NCBI GenBank assembly: GCA_003693905.1
Contig: RFLL01000058.1
Location: forward strand, 1 to 11,394
Source of the DNA: Alphaproteobacteria bacterium
GTDB lineage: Bacteria; Pseudomonadota; Alphaproteobacteria; Kiloniellales; J153
Direction: 5' to 3'
Length of the DNA stretch: 11,394 nucleotides
A model generated the notes under the pieces. That model saw nothing but the letters and a program-made list of their open reading frames with translations, ran no database searches and was not told the DNA's origin. The translations under genes and the position numbers were made by a program. Numbering within the stretch: position 1 is the first letter of the stretch; each line of letters begins with the position of its first letter. Below, piece by piece: positions 5,703 to 11,394 of this stretch.

Positions 5703-7787
5703 ATGACCGATACGGGGAGAAGTGCGCGCTTTCACTTCTGGCGTTTTATCGCACATCCATTCGGGAAAACAGATTTCGAACTTCCCGAAATCAATCCGAT
5801 CACAAATTCAGTTCCGCCGGTTCTGCATTTGCGTGCCAGAAACGGCACCGTCGCCGCGGTAGCATTCGGCATCATCACCCTGTCCGCCCTTTCGGCAACG
5901 GCAGGCGTCATTCAGTCGCGGGCCGGCGGCTCGGCATTTTTCAGCAATACACCCGGCGGGTTTATCAAGGGAGAGAACGCGATAGGCACATCTACCGCCT
6001 CGGTCGATATGTCCGGTGACCAGTATTCGTTCAGCGCATCGGCAATGACCGCCATCGGATCCAATTTCGCAACCGCCATGGCGGAGGGGTGCGACACCTG
6101 CACCCCGGAAATTGTTTCCACGGCTTTCGGAGCCTCGTTCTTTGAAGATTCGAAGGAATTGAACGGCACCGGATCGGGATCCGTCTCCGCGGTCATCAAG
6201 CTCTCCGGTACCATTGAAGAAGGTGGGTCCATAGGCTTTGGTTTCGAATTCGACACCGGAGACCAGCTGAACAACGTGACGGACACCAGTATTTTCTTCT
6301 TCAGCGACACCGCTGGAGACGTGAATGAGCAATTTTTCTTCAACGCCAGCTTCTCATTCAATTTTTCATCGCCGGAACCGGTCGCCTACAAGCAGAGACT
6401 GCAGGCGACTTCCAACGCAACGGCCACCGCGGAGCTGGTCAGCATCGCTTTCTCGGGTGGTGGCGACGTTGAAGACCCGCCCCCACCCCCCGCCGAAGAA
6501 GAGCCACCACCGCCGATCAATCTGGTTATCAACTGGAACGATCCGATCAAAAAGAACTTCGAAGTCTTCACCGACGCTGCAACGGGCGAGCAAACGGTCA
6601 TACAGATCGACGGCTTCGAGGATGAACTGACCTATCCGCCCGGCACGACGGGAACGGGGATTCTTGCCCTGCAACAGGGGGTCAAGGACAAGGTGACGGA
6701 AATTTTCGCCGCTTCGGGGGTCGAGGTGAACATCCTCGACTCGCCGACGCCTGATACCCTCGAAGTCCGTTTCGGGCCGGCGATCATCTATGACGAGAAC
6801 GGAGACGGCGTAGCCGACGACCAACTGGGCGGTCAGGCGTACGACGTCGGCTTCGGCATCCTGGGTGCCCATGACCGTTTCAACGTGCGCAATGACGGCA
6901 ACGTCGCGGTCTTCGTCAACTTTGATACCGATTCGATCGAAACCCTGGCAGAACGCGTCGCCCACGAGGCCGGTCACGGATTGGGTCTGCGCCACATCAA
7001 CCCGGATGGTCCGCTTGCCTCAGCCGTCATGGACTACGATCAGGTCCTGGGAGATACCGAACGCTTCACGGACGCCGTAAGCAACATCGTCGAACCGCCC
7101 AACAACCCGATTCCGGCGGCGAGCGTGGGAACCCACAATCCCGTATACCACCTGCGCCGCTATGGTCAGGACATCTCGGCTGATGATCTTGCCGCCGACT
7201 CGGTCCTGCCGGGAACATGGGACCAGGGCAGTTACAGCATCAGCAGCTTCAACCTGGAGGAGATCGTCGACGTCGGCGGTCTGTTCGGCGGCTCGCTTTT
7301 CAATCTGACGGCCCAGCACACTCTCGGCGTGGGCGGTTTTGAAAACACCGTGACCCAGCTTTCCTATACCGCCACCGTCGACCTGCCCGGCTTCGATGGT
7401 CTGCAGTTTCTGTTCAATCCCGATGCTCCGATCCGGATCATGGCGTCATCGCAACCGGGAACGGAATGGGATCTATTCTTTGGCACCGGTACCGCTCTCG
7501 ATCCGGACCTGCTGTTCGATGACCTGATGGACGGCATCGTGGCCGGTTCGATTTTTCAATACCTGAAAAATCTCGGCATCTATCAGATCGTCGGGTCGTT
7601 CAGTGCGACCACCGCACCTTTCGCCAGCATATCCGACACTGGCGTCGTGCAGCTCGCATCAAGGAAAGTGCCCGAACCGGGCAGCATGCTTTTGTTCGGT
7701 ATCGGCATGATGGCCATCCTTGTTCTGGTTCGCCGTCGCCCCATGACGGTCGCCAACGCCCAGGCGATCACATGGGCGGGGCCCTGA
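5703..7787 (+). CDS. PEP-CTERM-anchored metzincin-like metalloprotease
   Basis: A 694-residue exported protein. A hydrophobic signal segment lies at residues 49-65 with a likely cut after ATA67, preceded by an unusually long 48-residue leader. Residues 68-255 look like a Ser/Gly/Phe-rich beta domain with a CDTC pair (130-133). A proline/glutamate linker (257-271) follows. The protease region has a calcium-loop-like DENGDGVADD (364-373), the zinc motif HEAGHGLGLRH (421-431; E422 catalytic) and a Met-turn AVMDY with M443, close to matrixin spacing. The end is VPEPGS (656-661), a membrane segment (662-676), RRR (677-679) and a 15-residue tail. PEP-CTERM proteins are cut and anchored by an exosortase, none of which is in the window. 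The ATG at 5703 is supported by a very strong ribosome site. GC content is visibly lower than in flanking genes, which may mean transfer. Confidence 0.88.
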   Translation: MTDTGRSARFHFWRFIAHPFGKTDFELPEINPITNSVPPVLHLRARNGTVAAVAFGIITLSALSATAGVIQSRAGGSAFFSNTPGGFIKGENAIGTSTASVDMSGDQYSFSASAMTAIGSNFATAMAEGCDTCTPEIVSTAFGASFFEDSKELNGTGSGSVSAVIKLSGTIEEGGSIGFGFEFDTGDQLNNVTDTSIFFFSDTAGDVNEQFFFNASFSFNFSSPEPVAYKQRLQATSNATATAELVSIAFSGGGDVEDPPPPPAEEEPPPPINLVINWNDPIKKNFEVFTDAATGEQTVIQIDGFEDELTYPPGTTGTGILALQQGVKDKVTEIFAASGVEVNILDSPTPDTLEVRFGPAIIYDENGDGVADDQLGGQAYDVGFGILGAHDRFNVRNDGNVAVFVNFDTDSIETLAERVAHEAGHGLGLRHINPDGPLASAVMDYDQVLGDTERFTDAVSNIVEPPNNPIPAASVGTHNPVYHLRRYGQDISADDLAADSVLPGTWDQGSYSISSFNLEEIVDVGGLFGGSLFNLTAQHTLGVGGFENTVTQLSYTATVDLPGFDGLQFLFNPDAPIRIMASSQPGTEWDLFFGTGTALDPDLLFDDLMDGIVAGSIFQYLKNLGIYQIVGSFSATTAPFASISDTGVVQLASRKVPEPGSMLLFGIGMMAILVLVRRRPMTVANAQAITWAGP

Positions 7788-7804
7788 ACTGACCGGAACA
7801 AGGC

Positions 7805-7835
7805 AAAAAAAGACCGGTCGCGCATGCGGCCGGTC
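7805..7835 (-). terminator. Rho-independent terminator of the MlaC-like gene
   Basis: Read on the minus strand, a GC-rich hairpin (7835-7812; 10-base arms with one C/A mismatch, ATGC loop) is followed at once by seven T (7811-7805). It lies about 90 bases after the stop of the gene at 7928-8674. On the plus strand the hairpin is preceded by A rather than followed by T, so it would not serve the PEP-CTERM gene well. Confidence 0.75.
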
Positions 7836-7927
7836 AGGCAGAGAGGAGAGGTCGGAGGCTTTGGAAAACGAAAAACGGAAGCTTCAACTTTCCTGTGAAC
7901 GAACGATGCCTGCGCTTGCCTTCACGG

Positions 7928-8674
7928 CTACTGCCGGCCCGCGGCGATCATCAGGCTGAGCGGGTTGGCGTTGGGGGAAGCAAGGATGCTGGCCAGCAGC
8001 GAGCGGTGACCGGCCGCGTCCTTGCCCGCCCCGGACGAGCGCCGGATGGCCCCGGCCTGCGAGGTCAGCTTGTCGCGCAGGATGACCAGCAGACCTTCGA
8101 GCCCGACCCGGCTGATGACCGAATTGAACTCGCGCCGCTGCGTCAAGGCCAGGCTGACGCCATCAACCGAGACGTCGATGATGCGCGGTTCGCCATCCGC
8201 GGTACGCACCCGCCACACCGGGCGCGCCGACGAGCCATCGCTTCCGATGATGTTGGTTTCAACCAGAATGTCCTTGTCGCCGACCGGGGTGGTATCGACG
8301 ATCTGAAGCGTCTCGACATCGAACGAACCGAGATGGCGGGCATAGCTGTTGAGTAGATATTTGGCGAACAGATCCTTGAATTCCGCCCGCTGGGCTTCGT
8401 TTGCCTTGTGCCAGTATTTGCCGAGAACGAACTGGCTGGTGAGGTCGAGATCGAACCCCTTGCGGATCAGGTCGTGAAGCCGGGTCTGGCGAATCTCGGG
8501 CGAGCGTTCGCGCGTCTCGGCCAGGGTGGCGGCGACCTGAACACTGAGGTTGCGGACCAGGTTGACGGCGGCCTCGCTCGAGGCCTCGCCCGCCTGCACC
8601 GGCGGCATTGCCGTGGCAACCTGCACCCCCCACACAAAGGCGAAGATGCCGACGATCGACCTGATTTTGACCAT
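7928..8674 (-). CDS. MlaC/Ttg2D-family periplasmic phospholipid carrier
   Basis: A 248-residue periplasmic protein of the MlaC / toluene-tolerance Ttg2D family, which carries phospholipids between the membranes. The signal peptide is MVKIRSIVGIFAFVWG and onwards, cut after ATA22 or VQA28. Family features include a helical N-terminal part (LHDLIRKGFDLDLTSQFVLGKYW), FKDLFAKYLLNSYARHL, and a strand-rich second half (VETNIIG, VWRVR, IIDVSVDGVSLALTQRREF). The ATG at 8674 has GAGGG 5 bases upstream; an in-frame ATG at 8722 lacks one. About 45 residues after the usual end (Gly/Ala/Ser-rich, from AIRRSSGAG) are an extension of unknown purpose. No mlaD, E, F or B gene lies beside it, so it is an orphan in this window. 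The HpnM branch of the family is an alternative reading. Confidence 0.87.
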   Translation of the reverse strand: MVKIRSIVGIFAFVWGVQVATAMPPVQAGEASSEAAVNLVRNLSVQVAATLAETRERSPEIRQTRLHDLIRKGFDLDLTSQFVLGKYWHKANEAQRAEFKDLFAKYLLNSYARHLGSFDVETLQIVDTTPVGDKDILVETNIIGSDGSSARPVWRVRTADGEPRIIDVSVDGVSLALTQRREFNSVISRVGLEGLLVILRDKLTSQAGAIRRSSGAGKDAAGHRSLLASILASPNANPLSLMIAAGRQ

Positions 8675-8943
8675 AGCACCCTCACATCGCTGGTGGCGAT
8701 CCTTGGCTCGAACGTTCTGCACGCCGTAAAGAGTCCGACAGTTCGATCCGGTACGCCGTTTACTTTCGTTGACGAGTTCATTTGACCAGAGACTGATTAA
8801 CGCATCGTTTCATACCTCCAAGAATTTCAAGGCCTTCGGACCGATGTGAAATTAATAAAATTTGCCAATTTGTTTCTCCGATCCATGTTCGTGCGCAGAT
8901 CAACAGGCTGATTCCCAAGCCCCTTTTCCGGAGTCGCAAAAGA

Positions 8944-8973
8944 TGCGGTGCAGGTGCGCGCCGCGTGCGGTGC
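8944..8973 (+). promoter_or_regulatory. Direct repeat TGCGGTGC x2, candidate upstream activator site
   Basis: TGCGGTGC occurs at 8944-8951 and again at 8966-8973, 22 bases apart, i.e. two helical turns on the same face. The pair lies about 110-140 bases before the expected start of the sigma-54 transcript, a usual distance for an enhancer-binding activator. The identity of any activator is unknown. Confidence 0.35.
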
Positions 8974-9007
8974 TCAATCTTTTACGTATCCTTGGAAGGA
9001 ACCCCTG

Positions 9008-9023
9008 TGCCAAAGTTGTGGCA
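9008..9023. promoter_or_regulatory. Dyad TGCCA-N6-TGGCA upstream of the sigma-54 promoter
   Basis: A 5-base inverted repeat centred about 70 bases before the expected transcript start. It could be an activator site or a chance dyad. Its half-sites resemble those of the dyad at 2387-2405, but the spacing differs (6 against 9 bases between the TGCCA/TGGCA cores). Confidence 0.25.
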
Positions 9024-9059
9024 TCGGCCGTCTTCGTGCGCACGCGTTCTTGGCACGTC

Positions 9060-9075
9060 TGGCACGGTGCTTGCG
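9060..9075 (+). promoter_or_regulatory. Sigma-54 (RpoN) promoter
   Basis: TGGCACG-GTGC-TTGCG matches the RpoN consensus TGGCACG-N4-TTGC(A/T) at every position except the last. GG and GC are separated by exactly 10 bases. Transcription would start near 9086, placing GGGAGG (9089-9094) and the ATG at 9103 just downstream. A second TGGCACG at 9051-9057 has no matching -12 element. Confidence 0.8.
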
Positions 9076-9102
9076 TGCCCGTGCCTTCGGGAGGTTCCGT
9101 GA

Positions 9103-9774
9103 ATGACACACGCACGCACGATCCGCATGCCGATCCGGCACTCCGTGGCCCGCACGTTCGCGGCACTGGCGAGGGGGCTCGTTCCGGTCGCCCCGATAAT
9201 CGCCATCGTCATGGCCGCCGCCGCTACCGGGCGCCCCGCCGCCGCCCAAAGCGCATCACGCCCCGATCCGCGCACCCTGTGCGCCGCCGCCATTGCCCGG
9301 GCGGAACGGGATTACGACCTGCCGCCTCATCTTCTCGGCGCCATCGCCAAGGTCGAATCGGGGCGCTTCGACGCAGCCACCCGGGAAACTTTTGCCTGGC
9401 CGTGGACGGTCACCGCACGCGGCAAGGGGCGGTTTCTGCCGACCCGGGCCGCGGCCATGGCCGAAATCGCGCGCTTGCAGGCCCGCGGCGTGCGCAACAT
9501 CGACGTCGGATGCATGCAGATCAACCTCGCCTACCACGGCGATGCCTTCGCCGACGCGGCCCAGGCCCTCGCCCCCGTCCGCAATGCCGCCTATGCGGCC
9601 CGGTTCCTGCGCCGTCTGCGCGCGCAGTGGGGGTCGTGGACGCGGGCGATGGGCAACTATCACTCCGATACGCCGCGCTTGAGCGGCCCCTACCGGGCCA
9701 AGGTGACGCGCATCTGGTTCGCCGAGCGTCGCCGCGCCGCCCGCGCCCGGCGCCAATCCGCCGCGGGGTCGTAG
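9103..9774 (+). CDS. SLT-domain lytic transglycosylase, exported
   Basis: A 223-residue protein predicted to cut peptidoglycan glycan strands in the periplasm. A long N-terminal segment with a hydrophobic core (about residues 26-42) ends at a likely cleavage site near PAAA/Q. The SLT fold starts near LCAAAIARAERDYDLPPHLL. E85 in AKVESGRFD is the catalytic glutamate. WPWTVTARGKGRF, then GCMQIN (136-141) and GNYHSDTP are further SLT-family segments. The C-terminus is Arg/Ala-rich. GGGAGG sits 8 bases before the ATG. A sigma-54 promoter ends 27 bases upstream, so expression depends on RpoN and an enhancer-binding activator. Sigma-54 often drives flagellar, pilus or envelope genes in proteobacteria, and local wall-opening enzymes serve such machines; that role is inference, since no flagellar or pilus gene is in the window. 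Confidence 0.88.
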   Translation: MTHARTIRMPIRHSVARTFAALARGLVPVAPIIAIVMAAAATGRPAAAQSASRPDPRTLCAAAIARAERDYDLPPHLLGAIAKVESGRFDAATRETFAWPWTVTARGKGRFLPTRAAAMAEIARLQARGVRNIDVGCMQINLAYHGDAFADAAQALAPVRNAAYAARFLRRLRAQWGSWTRAMGNYHSDTPRLSGPYRAKVTRIWFAERRRAARARRQSAAGS

Positions 9775-9823
9775 CCGTCCCGGCTCCGTTCCGTGTGTGG
9801 GGGATTCCCTGGAGAGCGGCGGC

Positions 9824-10225
9824 TCAGATCCCGCCTGCCCTCAACAGCGCCTGAACTTCGGCCGCGTTGGACGCCCATTGCGCCCAGTCGTATGCCTTGA
9901 GCCCCCATTTGTTGGCATGGGCCGCATCGGCGCCGGCCTGCATCAGGCGTTCGACGACCGCCACATGGCCGCCGGCCGCGGCCATCATCAGCGGCGTATT
10001 GCCGACCTTCGAGGCCCGGTTCACCGCCGCCCCGCGGGCCAGCAGCATCTCGACCATGTCCACATCGCCGCGCCCCGCCGCCCGGGCCAGGGCGCTGACG
10101 CCCCAGCGATCGCAGGTGTCGGCATCCGCCCCGGCTGCGAGCGCGGCGGCTAGGCCGTCACGGTCGCCACGCGCGACCAGCATCAGGATGTCGGGTTGCG
10201 AGGGGGCTTCCGAGTGCTCGTTCAT
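9824..10225 (-). CDS. Small ankyrin-repeat protein
   Basis: A 133-residue protein made almost wholly of ankyrin repeats. About three can be followed: DILMLVARGDRDGLAAALAAGADAD, then GVSALARAAGRGDVDMVEMLLARGAAVN and GNTPLMMAAAGGHVAVVERLMQAGADA, with a last partial unit (KWGLKAYDWAQWASNAAEVQALL). There is no signal peptide or membrane segment, so it is probably a cytoplasmic protein-binding module with an unknown partner. The ATG at 10225 is chosen; an in-frame GTG at 10240 is possible, and neither has a good ribosome site. It converges with the transglycosylase gene, whose stop is 49 bases away, and no clear terminator lies between them. Confidence 0.85.
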   Translation of the reverse strand: MNEHSEAPSQPDILMLVARGDRDGLAAALAAGADADTCDRWGVSALARAAGRGDVDMVEMLLARGAAVNRASKVGNTPLMMAAAGGHVAVVERLMQAGADAAHANKWGLKAYDWAQWASNAAEVQALLRAGGI

Positions 10226-10292
10226 GGGCTGCACTTTCACGGGCCGGTGGCCGGTTCGTCAAGCCCGCATCGACGACCGCAGCCGGCACTGC

Positions 10293-11168
10293 TTATGCAA
10301 ACGCGGCCCGTCCGCGCATGGCGACGAAGCCGTCGGCGCCCGTCACCCACAGATCGGCCCCCTCCGCATCCGGCCGACCGGCGACGGTGAACGGTGCGGT
10401 ATCGAAGACCGGCCGCAGGGCGCGGAAGGTGAAGCCGGCAACGCGGGTCCCGGGGCGCGCGGTGCGCACCAGCTCGATCATCAGGGTGGCCAGCAACGGC
10501 CCATGCACGACCAGCCCGGGATAGCCTTCGACCTCGACGGCGTAGGGGCGGTCGTAGTGGATGCGGTGGCCGTTGAAGGTCAGCGCCGAATAGCGGAACA
10601 ACAGCACCGGATCGGGCTTCACATCGCGCCGCCACGGCGCTTCGGCCGGGGCCGGCTCGCCCGGGCGCGGCGTTTCGCCCGGGCGCGGCGGCGGACGATA
10701 GACGATGTCGTGCTCGTCGATCAGACACGTTTGCGCCTCGTGCACGATCTCGTGGCGCACGGTCACGAAGGCAAGCCGACCGCTTCGGCCCTGTTTGACC
10801 CGGATGTCGGCGACCGTCGAGCGGCGCATCGCCGCCGCACCCACGGGCAGCGGACGCAGGAACCGCACCCGGCTGCCCGCCCACATCCGCCGCGGCAGCC
10901 CTTCGATCGGGGGCAGGAACCCGCCGCGCGCCGGATGCCCGTCGGGGCCCAGTGCCGCGCTCGGCGCCACCCACCAGAAATAGAGCCAGTGCCACAACGG
11001 CGGCAGCGGCGCCCCGGCTTCAAGGGGCGGGCCGCTGTCGTCCAGCGTCGCCTGCAGGGCCTGCGCCCGGCCCGCATCGATGGTATCGGCGGCCTCCTGC
11101 GTGCGCCCGATCCACGCCTGCCACGCGGCCGGATCGTCGGGGACGTCGCTGTGCGTCGGTTGGCTCAT
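10293..11168 (-). CDS. Mesaconyl-C4-CoA (3-methylfumaryl-CoA) hydratase-like, MaoC/HTD2 fold
   Basis: A 291-residue double-hotdog protein of the FAS1-like dehydratase / HTD2 group that includes mesaconyl-C4-CoA hydratase (Meh). Family hallmarks are PPLWHWLYFWWVAPSAALG followed by DGHPARGGFLPPI and LPRRMWAGSRVRFLRPLPVG in the N-terminal half. The C-terminal half has FRYSALTFNGHRIHYDRPYA (H201, H204 and D206 in the active-site strand) and VEGYPGLVVHGPL. It is expected to add water across the double bond of a branched C4/C5 enoyl-CoA. The ATG at 11168 has AAGGAG 9 bases upstream, and it overlaps the stop of the CoA-transferase gene (ATGA), which implies a shared pathway. The true substrate may be mesaconyl-CoA or another unsaturated dicarboxyl-CoA; sequence alone does not decide. 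Confidence 0.82.
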   Translation of the reverse strand: MSQPTHSDVPDDPAAWQAWIGRTQEAADTIDAGRAQALQATLDDSGPPLEAGAPLPPLWHWLYFWWVAPSAALGPDGHPARGGFLPPIEGLPRRMWAGSRVRFLRPLPVGAAAMRRSTVADIRVKQGRSGRLAFVTVRHEIVHEAQTCLIDEHDIVYRPPPRPGETPRPGEPAPAEAPWRRDVKPDPVLLFRYSALTFNGHRIHYDRPYAVEVEGYPGLVVHGPLLATLMIELVRTARPGTRVAGFTFRALRPVFDTAPFTVAGRPDAEGADLWVTGADGFVAMRGRAAFA

Positions 11169-11394
11169 TCTGCAAACTCCTTGCGCAAGGCGGGCCCGTG
11201 TTCGTCGAGCGCCGGCACCGCCCCCAGGGAGCACACTTCGCCGGCCCAGCGCGCCGGCGGCGCGACGATGTCGAGGGTGCCGCCCGGTACCGCGACCGCG
11301 GCGCGGCGAAGCTGCGGATGACGGGCCAGATCGGCGATCGAGTTGACGGCCCCATAGGCGATCCGCGCCGCACGCAGACGCGCCACCAGATCGT
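11165..11394 (-). CDS. C-terminal part of a CaiB/BaiF (class III) CoA-transferase
   Basis: Only the last 75 full codons lie in the window; the 5' end is beyond the right edge. DLVARLRAARIAYGAVNSIA, then DLARHPQLRR, is the familiar C-terminal helix and loop of CaiB/BaiF transferases. It is followed by the strand segment VAVPGGTLDIVAPPARW and the closing PALDEHGPALRKEFAE. These enzymes move CoA between acyl groups through an aspartyl thioester; the catalytic Asp lies in the missing N-terminal part. The TGA overlaps the ATG of the hydratase, so the two are coupled. With that neighbour, mesaconyl-CoA C1-C4 transferase, succinyl-CoA:malate/citramalate transferase or an itaconate/mesaconate-activating enzyme are the leading options. 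Confidence 0.82.
   Translation of the reverse strand, partial: DLVARLRAARIAYGAVNSIADLARHPQLRRAAVAVPGGTLDIVAPPARWAGEVCSLGAVPALDEHGPALRKEFAE

Larger units (their letters stand above)
8675..9102. other. 428-base divergent non-coding region
   Basis: This gap separates the MlaC-like gene (minus) from the lytic transglycosylase gene (plus). Open frames here on both strands have no recognisable protein and overlap flanking genes out of frame. About 8815-8880 is AT-rich and is probably the promoter area for the minus-strand gene, without a clear -35/-10 pair. The right half holds a TGCGGTGC direct repeat, a TGCCA-N6-TGGCA dyad and a sigma-54 promoter, listed separately. Confidence 0.6.

Noticed and set aside
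8675..8781. Small minus-strand open frame upstream of the MlaC-like gene
   Set aside because: It has no good ribosome site, runs out of frame into the MlaC-like gene and shows no signal or domain.
9051..9057. Second TGGCACG just before the sigma-54 promoter
   Set aside because: The bases at the -12 position do not give GC, so it cannot act as a complete promoter by itself, though the tandem arrangement is curious.
8862..9854. Open frame on the plus strand overlapping the transglycosylase
   Set aside because: It is out of frame with a clear SLT protein, very Arg- and Pro-rich, and includes the sigma-54 promoter inside its coding span.
9867..11321. Long plus-strand open frame opposite the ankyrin and hydratase genes
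   Set aside because: Both minus-strand genes have strong family motifs; the plus frame is low-complexity and crosses the gap between them.

Overview
The window is GC-rich and densely coded, with every start a usual ATG, GTG or TTG. The gene families point to a proteobacterium, most likely an alphaproteobacterium of Rhodospirillales type: a QseBC-like two-component system next to PepSY and cytochrome b561 genes, a mesaconyl-C4-CoA hydratase-like protein beside a CaiB/BaiF CoA-transferase, an MlaC-like lipid carrier, and an SLT lytic transglycosylase behind a sigma-54 promoter. This placement is inferred from families and composition; there is no rRNA or marker gene to fix it.

Layout, left to right. 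(1) 1-2251, minus strand: a tightly coupled sugar-phosphate operon. A TIM-barrel protein (1559-2251) is followed by an FGGY carbohydrate kinase (102-1562) and the first 35 codons of a third gene, possibly a glycerol-1-phosphate dehydrogenase-like protein. Both junctions are 4-base stop/start overlaps (GTGA, ATGA). A dyad at 2387-2405 overlaps a candidate promoter. (2) 2440-5430: a signalling/redox locus. A response regulator and histidine kinase (minus) diverge from a secreted PepSY protein and a cytochrome b561 (plus). The shared 161-base gap carries a TCAGGG direct repeat with an 11-base period, the expected form of an OmpR-family site.

(3) 5703-7787: a 694-residue secreted protein, lower in GC than its neighbours, with a late signal peptide, a metzincin zinc motif and Met-turn, and a C-terminal PEP-CTERM sorting signal. 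It is the most unusual gene here. (4) 7805-8674, minus: an orphan MlaC/Ttg2D-like lipid carrier with its own terminator. (5) 8675-9774: a 428-base non-coding gap ending in a near-perfect sigma-54 promoter (9060-9075), then a secreted SLT lytic transglycosylase. (6) 9824-10225, minus: a small ankyrin-repeat protein. (7) 10293-11394, minus: a mesaconyl-C4-CoA hydratase-like protein overlapped by the end of a CaiB/BaiF CoA-transferase.

These are largely independent modules. The clearest functional links are kinase/regulator with PepSY/b561 (one regulon), TIM barrel with FGGY kinase and the third gene (one catabolic pathway of unknown substrate), and CoA-transferase with hydratase (C5 dicarboxyl-CoA metabolism). 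No CRISPR array, tRNA, rRNA, insertion sequence or phage gene was seen.
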